Shown in pieces: positions 54,215-64,000 of a stretch of DNA of 64,000 bases. Numbering within the stretch: position 1 is the stretch's first letter; each line of letters starts with the position of its first letter. The DNA is from Nectonema munidae. Taxonomy: Eukaryota; Nematomorpha; Nectonematoida; Nectonematidae. The position numbers and the translations under genes were made by a program. The notes under the pieces were generated by a model. The model saw only the letters and a program-made list of their open reading frames with translations, had not been told where the DNA came from and made no database searches. The stretch covers positions 310,001 through 374,000 of the forward strand of contig JAUIRK010000144.1 of assembly GCA_030549495.1 (NCBI GenBank), in the 5' to 3' direction.

Positions 54215-54254
54215 GTCTCGAGCGAAGCGAGAGACAAACACAGGGACCGGCTAG
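54215..54254 (+). other. Hairpin followed by CTAG: possible Helitron 3' end
   Basis: gtctcgagcgaagcgagaga+c (54215-54235) can fold (TCTCG...CGAGA). It is followed after 15 nt by CTAG at 54251-54254 and then T. Helitrons end in a short hairpin plus CTRR and insert 5' to T, and many carry an internal minisatellite as here. The spacing is longer than usual (about 10-12 nt) and no 5' TC end was found, so this is tentative. Confidence 0.25.
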
Positions 54255-55785
54255 TTTACCTATATATAATAAAATAGAGTTTCCCTATTGTGATCATATA
54301 TATAGATATATATTTTAAAAAAATTTATAATAATTTTATTTCTCATAAAAGACATAGATAGGAAAAGGTAAAAATAACTCATTTTTAAACACACACACAC
54401 ACACATGTCAAAATTATTTTGTTAGGAACAGAAATATAGAGATAAAATAGTGATTTTTAAAATCAATTTAAAATGTATAAACACTTTTCCAAAAAGAATA
54501 CACAAAAAGATTGAATAAATATCATTTATACACACGGTTGAATAGCGCTTATGTTTTGTGCATGGTCCTGCTTCAGCTCATTCAACTCAACACGAGTGAC
54601 ATATTTGAAAAAGCGGTGAAAGAAGAGAGGAATATTTGTATAACAAAATGGAGAAAAAAGATTTAATTTTTTGTAAAGTATAATAATTCAATTAAAAGAA
54701 TAAATATAATAATGACTAGGTTTTTCAATTTTTAAAAAAATAGATAATCACTATGGTGAAGGTAGGATGATGCACACAAGTTGAATAAATAGGTAAAGAG
54801 TGGTACAGGCCTAAAAATTACAGAGCATATTTGCGCCATGATGATAGTTGATATAATCAAAGTTAATAAATGTTGGAAAATACTCGTTGATATAAAAATT
54901 GCAATTAAATGGCAGTTTGGTTAAAATACGCGCGCGCACACCCATATGCATAATAGGAGTTGGAATAGAATCATCATAATTGGTGCATATAACACTATAC
55001 AAATCAGGTTAATATAATTTTTCAATCGTAATAGCCAGGCTTCTATAGGACACATCATGCTTAAAATGGTGCATATTAAAAAAAAGCTTTGTGAACAAGC
55101 TTGTAGAGACAAGTTCTTTGTTTAAAAGTGAAAAAACTTCTTTCTTTTTTTAAAAAAAAAGCTTCGTGGCTTATGAATGGAAAAGATCGTGGCTAAGAAT
55201 GGAGGTAAGGGAAGGTATGTTGTTTGTGCTTAAGATAATATCGTAAAAATAATACGGGTATATAATAATCTTTTGATGTTTTAACGCCACAATCAGCTTT
55301 ATAGTGGGCGTCGGTGCATTTGATACGAGAACAAAAATAGAATTATGAAATAAATCAAAATGTGACGTTGAGACATGCTGCGGCTAACTTTGCCAGGTGA
55401 GGTAGTGATGATTTTGGAGAATCCAAACTCCAGTGCAATAGAAATGAGCATTCACGAAGACGCTTGCAAATTCTACGAAGAAAATAAAAACAATTGTAGT
55501 GATGATGATGATTTGTTATTTGCAAACAAGTCAATATGGTTCCAAGGGAAAACAAATATCCTTCAATGACTGCATAGATAAATTTTGGCACTCACGCGCT
55601 GATCTTGGTCATACAAATTTGTTCAACAATTTGCATAATAGTTGATTGACAAGTGTTCAACTAATTTCTAAATTGGCCTTGATGTGTAAAATTAGCAGTA
55701 GTGTTAGGGTTAGCGATATCGTACATGCATATATTTCGATAGACATTTTTGATACTCTTGACACAAACTTTCCTATTTATTTGTA
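54255..55785. other. Intergenic sequence
   Basis: No gene supported. Features seen: a (ac)9 run at 54390-54407, a (gc)-containing cgcgcgcaca near 54930, and a short frame at 55375-55569 rich in acidic residues (KFYEENKNNCSDDDDLLF). That frame may be a transposon scrap; its family is not recognised. Confidence 0.35.
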
Positions 55786-55937
55786 TTAACCCATTAAGTA
55801 CCATAGAAATCAGATGATATTTAAAAAAAAACGTAGAGGATATTTAAAAAAACACAGACGATTTATATTCAAAGTCATTGAAAAAAATAGACGAAGATGA
55901 AATTACTTATGTTCCCAATTGGAACTTAATGGGTTAA
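55786..55937 (-). mobile_element. TTAA-flanked piggyBac-type MITE, copy 4
   Basis: TTAACCCATTAAGTACCATA at the left, inverse CCCAATTGGAACTTAATGGG + TTAA at the right; 152 bp, longer because of a ~20-bp internal duplication (aaaaaaacgtagaggatatt). Intact TTAA on both sides. Confidence 0.82.
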
Positions 55938-56770
55938 TACACTTCTGACACAAAAAGCAGCTAGACATACATACACTTTGACATTAGACAGCCATACATT
56001 GAAATACTCAAATCTCAAAAACCAATGATGACTTATTCAACATGCTAAACTCAGAGCTTCTACCATCAGGAAAGTTGACAACTGGCTTTCTATTCAGAAC
56101 AGAGTATACGCATGACTCAACCATACTTTAAAGGGGTGTAGGGTTACCGCTTATTATTTGACCATGGCGGAGGTAACTTAACGCGCACTTATTCTAACTT
56201 TTCAATTAGAGCCACCCAAAGACTACTAGCATAGAGGATTTTTGTTGTGTTTCTTAAGCGGATGAAGCCTTCAAATATTGCTGCCGTCATACTTTTTGCA
56301 CTATGTCATTCATTTCCAAAACATCTTTCTTCTTTGACTTCTTTGCGTATAATGAATTGTTTATAACTAATTTTATTTTATTTTGGAGGAGAAAAGGCGA
56401 TAAAGGGAAGATGAACAAAAAATGCACTAAAATCCAAATCAATAGAAATTGCACATTTTAGAGTGCCTTGTCAGGATGACGTTCTTCGGGTATCAGACTA
56501 AAAATTTTCCATAAACAAAGTTTGTTCACATATCGAGGTTTTCGAGGTATTTTGGCTTGTTTGAGTTTGAGGGTAGCCTACTGCCCCTAGTAAAATACGA
56601 TTTATCAGGGATAAAAAGTGGGGTAATTTTATTTTTCAATTTTGACAAGACTAATTTCACCAAAATTCTATCATTAATTTTTCACGAAAATATTAGTTAG
56701 TTTGACCAATTTCGCTAGCCAGTTAGTGACGTATTTAGAAGATATAAATACGCATCTGTCATAAGATGTA
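55938..56770. other. Intergenic sequence
   Basis: No gene supported. Confidence 0.4.
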
Positions 56771-57014
56771 CGTTAGACCGTCCCAAGATTAATATGGTTT
56801 TTTTTTCTTTTTTTATTTCGCATATGTTTAAATATACAAAATAATCATGTTCTCAAAATTTCAAAGTTTTTAATATTAATCAAGAAATTTGTCATTGTAT
56901 CCAAAGTCTGTGCATAACTAAAAATTAAGATGTAAAATTTACTAACATATTTTATAAAATAATTGCTATATAAAGAATAAGTTTTTATTTTATCTAAAAA
57001 AACAATGAAAGTTA

Positions 57015-58070
57015 TCAGGTCAATCTTTCGCATAAATTTGACTTTTTTGTATTTGGGTTTTTTTGCGATGTAATTATATTGTTTGCAAATAAGAATGTTT
57101 TTGTTTTCTTGTTTGTAATTTTATTGTTAAAGTTATTAGCTAGTTTAACCATTCGTTCAGCAGAATCATTCACAACTTTAAGTTTTGAAATATTTTTGTC
57201 CAAAAATGGATCAAAGGAAAAGAAGAAAACATTTTTAAAACTTAAAAAAAACGACATCATTTTGATGTAATAAAATCTGAAACATTCATTTCTTTAAACG
57301 AAGTAATTTCTTTACTGTTATCGTTTGCTGTCCCCACTAAAGTTTTCTTTCTGCAATGCCTTCACCTTTTTATTTCTTCAGTTTTATCTTCTTGAGGAAA
57401 AAAGTATAAATGAAATAAATGTTTGGATAAGTAGCATAAATGAGATTTTAACTTTTTCATCGCAGCAGTATAAATTACTTCATCAACACTTTTATAACCC
57501 TCAAGTAGTTTTACTAAAGTGTCTAAATCATTTTTTAGGTGCATTAATTGAATCTTGAGTTGTGAACCAGCATTAAGATAGACAGTATAAAAATATTTAA
57601 TCGTCTCAAGGAATTTTTTTCTTTGTGTGAATATATAAGAATGAAAAAAATCCATTTTTAAAGATGATATAATTCTTTCGCGATTTTTTCCTAAAGCAAT
57701 AAAGATAGCTCCAACAATTCTCTATAATCCTTCCGATCTGGATTAATTTTAATTGCTGTCTTATGAAATTTATTGTCCAGTCTTTGTTGAACTCAAACCA
57801 TTTAATTTTCCCCGTAATTCCTCCTTTGAAATAGGCATAATTTTTCTTGGTTTTTTATAATTTCATAAAAAGATCCATATTTGGTCCTGTAGAAGTGAAA
57901 AATAAACGAACATTTCCCAAAATATCTTAATAAAAAAATGCCACCATATCAAAAAAAGTAAATCTTCTTTCAAATACTTCTGAATAGTTACACAAGCTCC
58001 ATTATGAATACCAGTGCTACTTGCAGTGGATAGAAAGACAAATCTGCTTTCCAATTTTCTACACTCTTTT
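57015..58070 (-). pseudogene. Decayed transposase related to the CxxH family
   Basis: Pieces in minus-strand order: LESRFVFLSTASSTGIHNGA, then CVTIQKYLKEDLLFLI (58054-57960), TSTGPNMDLFMKL (~57895-57860), and at the end KLKVVNDSAERMVKLANNFN + NKITN (57190-57100). In arthropod proteins of this family I recall the blocks 'FDTTxSNTGxxxGxCxxLE..L...LL.LACRHH' and 'VNDxAERGVxL...F', so this is a relative of the 45.6-kb element. Stops and shifts are frequent; the CRHH-like motif is lost in a shifted region. Confidence 0.5.
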
Positions 58071-58076
58071 AGTGCA

Positions 58077-58215
58077 ATAACCCATTAAGTCCCAATGTTT
58101 CCATTTGGGAACATAAGTAATTTCATCTTTGTCTGCTTTTTTCAATGAGTTTGAATATAAATCGTTTGCGTTTTTTTTAAATATCGTCTGATTTCTATGG
58201 TACTTAATGGGTTAA
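58077..58215 (+). mobile_element. TTAA-flanked piggyBac-type MITE, copy 5 (nested)
   Basis: ataaCCCATTAAGTCCCAAT at the left (first T of TTAA mutated), inverse TACTTAATGGGTTAA at the right; 139 bp. It lies inside the element at 56771-58737, so it is younger than that element. Confidence 0.8.
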
Positions 58216-58737
58216 GTACAGCATTGCCCATTTCATAAGCTCTTGCTTTTTCTAATTCAAATATGCGTAACAGATTTTTCTAAAAAGCTAAAAAAATAAA
58301 CTTGATTTTCTAAGTATTCTTTTATATATTTTCCATCAAAGTGGATCATAAGAGGAGTGCTTGGCTTGAAACAAATCGTTTATATCTTCTGCAAGTTTAT
58401 CTCTAGATTTGAAGAAAAAATTATATTAAAGTAGTAAATAAAAATTAATATCTGAAGCCTCCATTTTCGAATTTAGATTAAAAGTAACTAAAGATAAAAA
58501 TAATTTGTTCTAGTTATAATATTTTATAAATAATTTCTGACATTTATGCATAATTAAACCAAAATTTTTTATAAGTATAATGCCATTTACATACATATAT
58601 AATTAAGACTATTGAGCAGTCACTAAAGAATTCTCAATTGGGATAAAAAAAATTTTATATACTATTTTTGTAGTACCACATTTTAAAAAGGTATGCTTTA
58701 AATAGTTTTATATTATATTTTTTTGCGACGGTCTAAT

Positions 58738-59962
58738 GCACTATAGTAATGTACTAATGTACTCGTAATAATACTAATGTACGTGTTTTTCAAACAAAAT
58801 TCATGGAAAAAAGGTACCCATTTCTAAATCACTCCTCACAAACAGAAATATAGATGAGTCCCTCTTGGAATTCCAGAGATATATAAATGTGTGTGCTTTT
58901 TATTTGCCCCCTCCCCTTCTTTCCTCTGGAAAGAACACAAATAAATGCGGCACAGATTTTTTAGTCATCATATAGAAAAATGGGATAGATGATATGAGGA
59001 ATAACTATGACAGTATTTCCTCTTATATCCGAACACCTCGGGTTTCGGTTCGGCACCTTTCGGAAAGTTAGAAATTTATTTCACACTATTTCTACCCGTA
59101 ACTGAGGTAAATTAAATGTCATAGCTCAAGTTGACAATTTCAAAATGAAAACTCTCATTCTTTCTGTGTAACAAATTACCAAGAAAGATCAGGATCTTGA
59201 AAGACTTCAACAAATATAAGCAGAACTTCTTTCCTATTTCTTAGAAAAAGAAGTAGACTATATTATTCAAACTCTCATCTTTCAATCCTTACTATGCTTT
59301 TTGTTCATACTATAGTTATATAATTCAATATTTATCGTATTTCAAATGATATCACCTTTGCATATTCATAGGGAAACCATCACTACAAAATATTTTGATA
59401 TATTTTGCTAAAATAAAGAATTTGAACTTGAAAAGGTATTCACTACATAATAAAGGAACAAAAAATATTGAATGTAGCTTCACGAAAAAATCTTTCACAT
59501 CCTTTTCTTCACAGTATTTAAACGTTCTTACATCACACCAAGTTCTTTCATTGAGAGAAAAAATTGCAAACTACTGGTCGTAAACTCTTTCTGCTGACTA
59601 TACCATAGCATGCATGTTTCAAATGCTGAGAAGGTTCAATTTGTGAAAACGACATTAAGTTCTTGAATACAGTTCCGATATGGGAGGATATGGGCTGTAA
59701 TTGTATATGTAAATGTGTTAAACAAAAGTATAGGCAATTCAGTCATATCACTGAAAAATTGAGTGATTTGAAAGATGCTATCTTCTGGATTATGAGAATG
59801 CGGGGGACTTTATAATTGTTGGATATTTATAACAATTTAAATTATTTTATTTTATTTTAGTTATTTATTTAATGTCTTAGTTAGACTGAGGTATTTAGCG
59901 ATGTGACCTTTCCTTATTTGTTATTTGGTGTATATTGCACGCATCAGATATATGAAATTCTT
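58738..59962. other. Intergenic sequence
   Basis: No gene supported; a few short open frames look random. Confidence 0.4.
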
Positions 59963-60769
59963 TTAACAACTATTTTTCAAGAGTGCCACTTGTGATTGGA
60001 AATAAGATTCAAATGAAATAAGAAAATCATCTGCGTTTAGATTTGAATTTGAGCGGTATATAAAAGAAAGGAGATAAAGAAAAGAGCATGTTAAAAACAT
60101 ACAGTATACACTCAATGCAGAATCAAGCTTTAAATAAATAAGATCTTTATAGAGCTTTAAATGAAATATTGCATGACAATAAAATGAGAATACATAGACA
60201 CTCAAACCCTCAATATTTTGAAGGCCAGCGCAACATCTGTCTTCAAAGAAACGAGCTTCGCCTGCATCAAATATATAAAATTCCATTGAAAATTGATCCA
60301 GATGATCAGTCTTCCAAATTGCAGCTCTCAAATGCTAAAGATTTAGGGGGTCAAAGCTTAGCATTTGGAAATGATAAAATGCTGTCTAAAATGAAGAGGA
60401 ATAAGGCAGATGAGTGGAAGTTAAATTTGAAGGAAATGAGAACATCCTTTGCATGCGTATTTGAATTTGTGTGGAAGTAAAAGAAATGTCGAAGATAAAA
60501 TGAGATTGTGCATACGTACACTCAATTCATAGTCGACTTTTGATGAAGGAGGTGCCGTTGTAATTGATGATGGGGAGGAAGAAGGCGCATTGATGATGGA
60601 AACCACTGGACATGAGCTTAAGCGAGAAAAGTTTGACGGCTCTGTTTTCGATTCCTTCTTCTGAAGATTCCTCTGAGTGGAGGGGGGCGAAAAGAAGTAG
60701 GTGTTGTTCAGGGAAGTGTCTGCGCTTGTAGGACCGTGGAAATTGTGTTGATGAAAGCACAAACTTTTT
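59963..60769 (-). CDS. Candidate exons of an unidentified host gene
   Basis: On the minus strand, 60769-60520 is an open, GC-richer, Ser/Pro/Thr-rich stretch (TSADTSLNNTYFFSPPSTQR; APSSSPSSITTAPPSSKVDY). It is bounded by an acceptor-like ttttgtatttag and a donor GTACGT. 60261-60208 follows a tttgatgcag acceptor and ends at GTTTGAG. A last piece from ~60032 (aaacgcag acceptor) runs DDFLISFESYFQSQVALLKN to a stop at 59963-59965. Two joinings are possible, because donor choice at 60520 or 60522 changes the frame of the small exon. An ATG at 60804 could instead start the first exon. I do not recognise the protein; disorder and composition suggest a regulatory or nuclear protein, but this is weak. 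Confidence 0.25.
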
Positions 60770-60804
60770 CTAAATACAAAATTTTTAGCATTTTGATGCG
60801 CCAT

Positions 60805-61194
60805 ATTTTCGATATTTTCTTTGCAAAAAGGCTACGAATAATGTTACGCGAAGCCACTCCTTTTTTGTTGGGCATATTTGAATAGAAGAATAATGAAAAA
60901 TCTTGCAAAACCTTAAGAGGTTGGACAAGCCACCTAATCCCTCATAATTTTTCTCCCTATCCATAAAAGCCGCTAAAGTACAAAGACGTAAGACAACCCC
61001 TTTTTATGCCATTAAAGTTCTTTTAATTAAATCAGAGTTCATGTCAATTACGCAAAAATATACTTCCATAAAATTGAAATCTTTTTCTTTTTGTTGACTT
61101 CTGCAACTCAAAAGAACAAGATAACAAGAGTTGCATGCAAAACAATCAAAAAGAAGACATGTTTTTAGTAGAAAAGTTAAAACATTCAATAAGG
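60805..61194. other. Intergenic sequence
   Basis: No further exon supported. Confidence 0.35.
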
Positions 61195-61805
61195 ATGTAC
61201 CGGATATCAAGAAATTTTATATATACTGCCGGATAACTGATATTACTATTATTTCACAAAGATGTAATTTTTTATAAAACTATGTTTAACTTCATTACAA
61301 TTTACAAATATAGAGAAATTAAAAATAAGATAAAAAGATAATCCGAAATAAAAATTATAAAACGTTTAGGTCAAATATATTTTTCTATCTAGCACTTACC
61401 AATTCAAAATAAATATACTCCAGATGTTTAATTAACTTGAAAATCAAAAAATATATATTAAATTTTTTTCCTATTTAAAAATATTTCAAAAAAAACACAG
61501 TTAAAAAATTTAAAATCAAACTTTGACAATTTTTAATGATGTTCTTTAAATTTTAAAGAGAAAAAAAGCTTAAATTCTTCGCTTTAGTAAAAATATGAAT
61601 TCAAATTACAAAATTAAGATGATGATAATTATAAGTTTTCTTAATTTCTGCTAAAATTTAAGTAAATGCAAATAGATTAAACATTTTCTTGAATAATAAA
61701 ATTGTTAAAATATATAATTAATGTGCATTGTTTAATTTATTATCCGAGAAATCTTATTGGATATCCGCTATCCCGCTTTATTGCTTTCCTGTACATCTCT
61801 AATTT
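61195..61805 (-). repeat. ~600-bp dispersed repeat, copy 2
   Basis: Reverse-complement relative of 40475-41060. The ends here show aaggatgtaccggatatcaa and the inverse-like ttggatatccgctatcccgc ... gtacatctct, so the unit has short inverted ends (GGATGTACcGGATATC type) reminiscent of the 37346 hAT family's 'gtatcggatatccgc'. It may be a hAT MITE of that group. Confidence 0.6.
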
Positions 61806-62358
61806 AAATGAATCCCGGTGTTATTTATTTACTACCCTTGCAACTTCCTTGAAAATCAATTTTTTCCGTGTGCTTAAAGATAGCAACCAGATCAATTACA
61901 ATTAATTCAGGAAAATTGAAATTAGTCCTTGAATTGCTTCGCATCATGGAAGTGCTATTGCAAAATGAAAAAAGACTTCGTCGTCATGAAAGCTTTTATT
62001 GTAACTCTGATGTACCAAGTGTGTTCCTGAATTCTGTCGTCTTTGTTTTCCCGGAATTTACGTGAACTTACTTTAGTTTTCGGCTTCCAGGAATCCATTA
62101 TTTTTTTAAACTTGCTTCAAAAATTCAGCAAAAAAAGAAATATGAGATGAGGAAAAAAAATTCACTACGCTTATAAAGCATCTTAATAAATGCACATATG
62201 TTTATGCAGATTATTCGGGTAAACGTCAGCTAAATTCTAATAGCTTATGTGGATTAAGCGCATTTTTGTTTGTGGCAAAAGATTCATTTTAATTAATTTT
62301 TAGAATGTTAATTAAAATAAATACTATGGAAGTTTCTTTAATGATCAAGATGATGTAA
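61806..62358. other. Intergenic sequence
   Basis: No gene supported; a 65-codon frame at 61868-62065 lacks family features. Confidence 0.4.
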
Positions 62359-62366
62359 GTATAGAG

Positions 62367-63005
62367 CAGTGATTCTCAACCTCTTTTTTGTTATGGACCC
62401 TTTTTAAAACGAAAAATCTTTTTTTTTCTTTCTTCAAATGATTATATTTATCAAAGCCGTTTCTTATTCACCATTTTTTATTTGTTGATTTAAACAATTT
62501 TTTAATTGGTGAATTAATTTTATGTTGTATATATTTTTAAATCTGCAAAATTTTTTTAATAATATTAACTAAGTGAAAAAAGTGGAAATTTGAACTTTGA
62601 ACTTGATGTCCGGGGGCTAACATGATATGTCGGGTTCAATTTAAGTCAAAGACCATCTTAAATCTCCTCTGCCAATAAGATTTAGTCTGTTTAGACTTTT
62701 TGAATACAGATAGAGAATACGACTGAAAGCTTTAACGTTGATAATTAAGAATAAATTATATTTTAATCACTTTTGCTATCAAACCCCATTCAACAAGATA
62801 TGGAGATGGGAATGACTGTGCTTTTTGCCATAATATATCATTTTTTCAATTTCAGAACGTTAGCTCAACAAAATTATATTTTTTTTTAATATAAGCTTTT
62901 TGCGTAATTTTTTGGGTTCTAAATTTGAAATATTCTTACACGGACCCCTTTAAAAATAGTATGGACCACTTAGGGGTCCCGCATGAACCACGTTGAGAAA
63001 CACTG
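62367..63005. mobile_element. 639-bp hAT MITE (CAGTGATTCTCAACC ends)
   Basis: Left CAGTGATTCTCAACCTC, right inverse CAGTGTTTCTCAACGTGG, with subterminal 'tatggaccc / gggtccc, ggtccat' repeats, the familiar Charlie-type hAT layout. Flanking octamers GTATAGAG (62359-62366) and CTCTAGAG (63006-63013) agree at 6 of 8 positions, an aged target duplication. No transposase inside. Confidence 0.75.
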
Positions 63006-63013
63006 CTCTAGAG

Positions 63014-63578
63014 AAAGAAAATATTGTAAAAATGCCAAAACTCCATAAAAGTCAAATATTCAATAAACCTAAACAATTAAAATTTTAGCTATCAAATGAA
63101 AAGGTATTAAAACCCGGGTAGCATATATATATATTGCAGGGGGAACAAACATTGTCAAAAACACTGGCACGTGAAGAATGGAGCCGGTTTTTAAATAGAA
63201 TTTAAGTGACTAGCCTGAAATTCACTCATTTACTATCACGATTGCTTCTCCTTACAAGCTAAAGGTTGTCTTTACATTTTTAAGATAAGAGCTACATCGG
63301 AAGTGGAATAAAATACATTTACGATTCATAACATGACTCCCTGTACTTGAATATCCACAGCGACAGAATTAGCGTTGCCTTTATTTTGCTTTTAGCGAGA
63401 ACGTATAAGAAGAAAAAATCTCAGATTAGAGTGAATCTCAAAGGGAACTAAAATTTTCTTTATTCCATACTTTTTTTTAAAGATTTTTTGTTTTAAAAAT
63501 ATAATATAGAAAAGATATTTAAATTTTCTAATTTAAAAAAGATTTATTTTTAATTTTGGAATAATTTTTGGCATTTAT
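63014..63578. other. Intergenic sequence
   Basis: No gene supported; a (ta)n run lies at 63123-63133. Confidence 0.4.
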
Positions 63579-63700
63579 GGGGGCGTGAGTAAGGTTGGTT
63601 AGATACTTGACTGTGATACCGCAGGGTCTCGGATTCAATCCAGCATCAAGCTTTCTTTGCTCATAGTTCGACCTAAACTAGATTCAACAAAAGGGAAGCA
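63579..63700 (+). mobile_element. tRNA-derived SINE copy
   Basis: gggggcgtgagtaaggttgg + ttagatacttg (A-box region) and ggtctcggattcaatccagc (B-box region). The layout and about two thirds of the bases agree with the copy at 10222-10370, including the downstream 'tgctcatagttcgac'. Confidence 0.5.
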
Positions 63701-64000
63701 AAACAGGCTCTTGGTCAGAATTTCATCAATTTCAACTTGCTGTTAAAGTAAACGACATCTATAATTTAAAAAGTATTTTGTTACCCATATTCAAAGTTTA
63801 GTCAATTCAATATTACTAATTAAAACTAAAGTAAGAAATCGAATGGATTAAAAAGGATATTGATTATTATTATTATGTGTAGTTTGAAAAATAGCAATAA
63901 AAGATGTCACGCGCTCTTCAAAACTCCTTAAGCTTATTTTTTCCAGTCTTATTATTTCAAAATATGCTATTATTTATGCCTAGCATTGTGAAGGAAAAGA
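63701..64000. other. AT-rich end of window
   Basis: Nothing supported. Confidence 0.4.

Larger units (their letters stand above)
56771..58737 (-). mobile_element. ~1.97-kb DNA element with TTAGACCGTC ends
   Basis: Left cgTTAGACCGTCCCAAGA, right inverse (cGACGGTCTAAtg, i.e. TTAGACCGTCGCAAAAAAAT reversed). The inside holds minus-strand transposase remnants (next entry) and a nested TTAA MITE at 58077-58215. The flanks show no clear target duplication. Confidence 0.6.

Noticed and set aside
1-64000. Retroviral, LTR-retrotransposon or Polinton-like element
   Set aside because: No gag, protease, integrase, capsid or paired long direct terminal repeats recognised. All RT-like sequence carries CR1/L2/Jockey-type LINE features.
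1-64000. CRISPR array, operon or bacterial-type genes
   Set aside because: The tandem arrays have ~35-150-bp diverged units without the repeat-spacer pattern, and the gene structures are eukaryotic.

Overview
The window looks like nuclear DNA of an invertebrate animal with a small-exon, AT-rich, transposon-laden genome. A crustacean or other arthropod is my best guess. This rests on spliceosomal introns with GT/AG borders, ING and eL14 host proteins, and the mix of hAT, piggyBac, Tc1/mariner and CR1/L2-type LINE remnants. The species cannot be fixed from sequence alone. I saw no rRNA, tRNA gene, CRISPR array or prokaryotic gene organisation.

Host genes are few. (1) A four-exon ING-family gene (ING1/2 type, PHD reader of H3K4me3) runs on the + strand from 32546 to 41634. 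Its exons join in frame to a 369-residue protein, and its second and third introns (3.65 and 4.2 kb) are packed with hAT, LINE and TTAA-type MITE insertions. (2) Two near-identical intronless rhodopsin-like GPCR genes (395 residues each) stand head to head at 7553-8740 (-) and 11109-12296 (+), as the arms of a ~2 kb-per-arm palindrome. A decayed hAT element lies at its centre. (3) An intronless, fast-evolving ribosomal protein eL14 ORF lies at 25368-25802 (-). (4) Weak exon candidates of an unidentified gene lie at 59963-60769 (-).

The rest is mostly mobile DNA. 0-7 kb: hAT ends and remnants, a Tc1/mariner fragment, small MITEs. 12.4-18.5 kb: a hAT remnant, a MITE, a 90-bp tandem duplication, a 5'-truncated LINE. 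18.9-23.4 kb: a hAT end, then two tandem arrays of ~150-bp and ~145-bp units. 23.6-31.9 kb: LINE remnants, including an almost full-length ORF1 plus EN/RT element at ~28.7-31.9 kb. 33-41 kb: ING introns. 41.8-44.4 kb: a piggyBac element with both TTAA ends. 45.6-47.9 kb: a 2.27-kb DNA transposon flanked by a perfect 9-bp duplication, with a CxxH-type transposase of an ill-classified family. 49.9-51.6 kb: a GC-richer ZBED5-like hAT transposase. 53.5-54.2 kb: a minisatellite ending in a hairpin. 56.8-58.7 kb: a relative of the CxxH element, with a MITE nested inside. 61-64 kb: further repeat copies, a hAT MITE and a tRNA-derived SINE.

The strongest signals are the GPCR palindrome, whose copy differences cluster at the outer ends as expected from arm-to-arm gene conversion, and several elements whose exact target-site duplications allow clean boundary calls. 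No retroviral, LTR or Polinton-like element was recognised.
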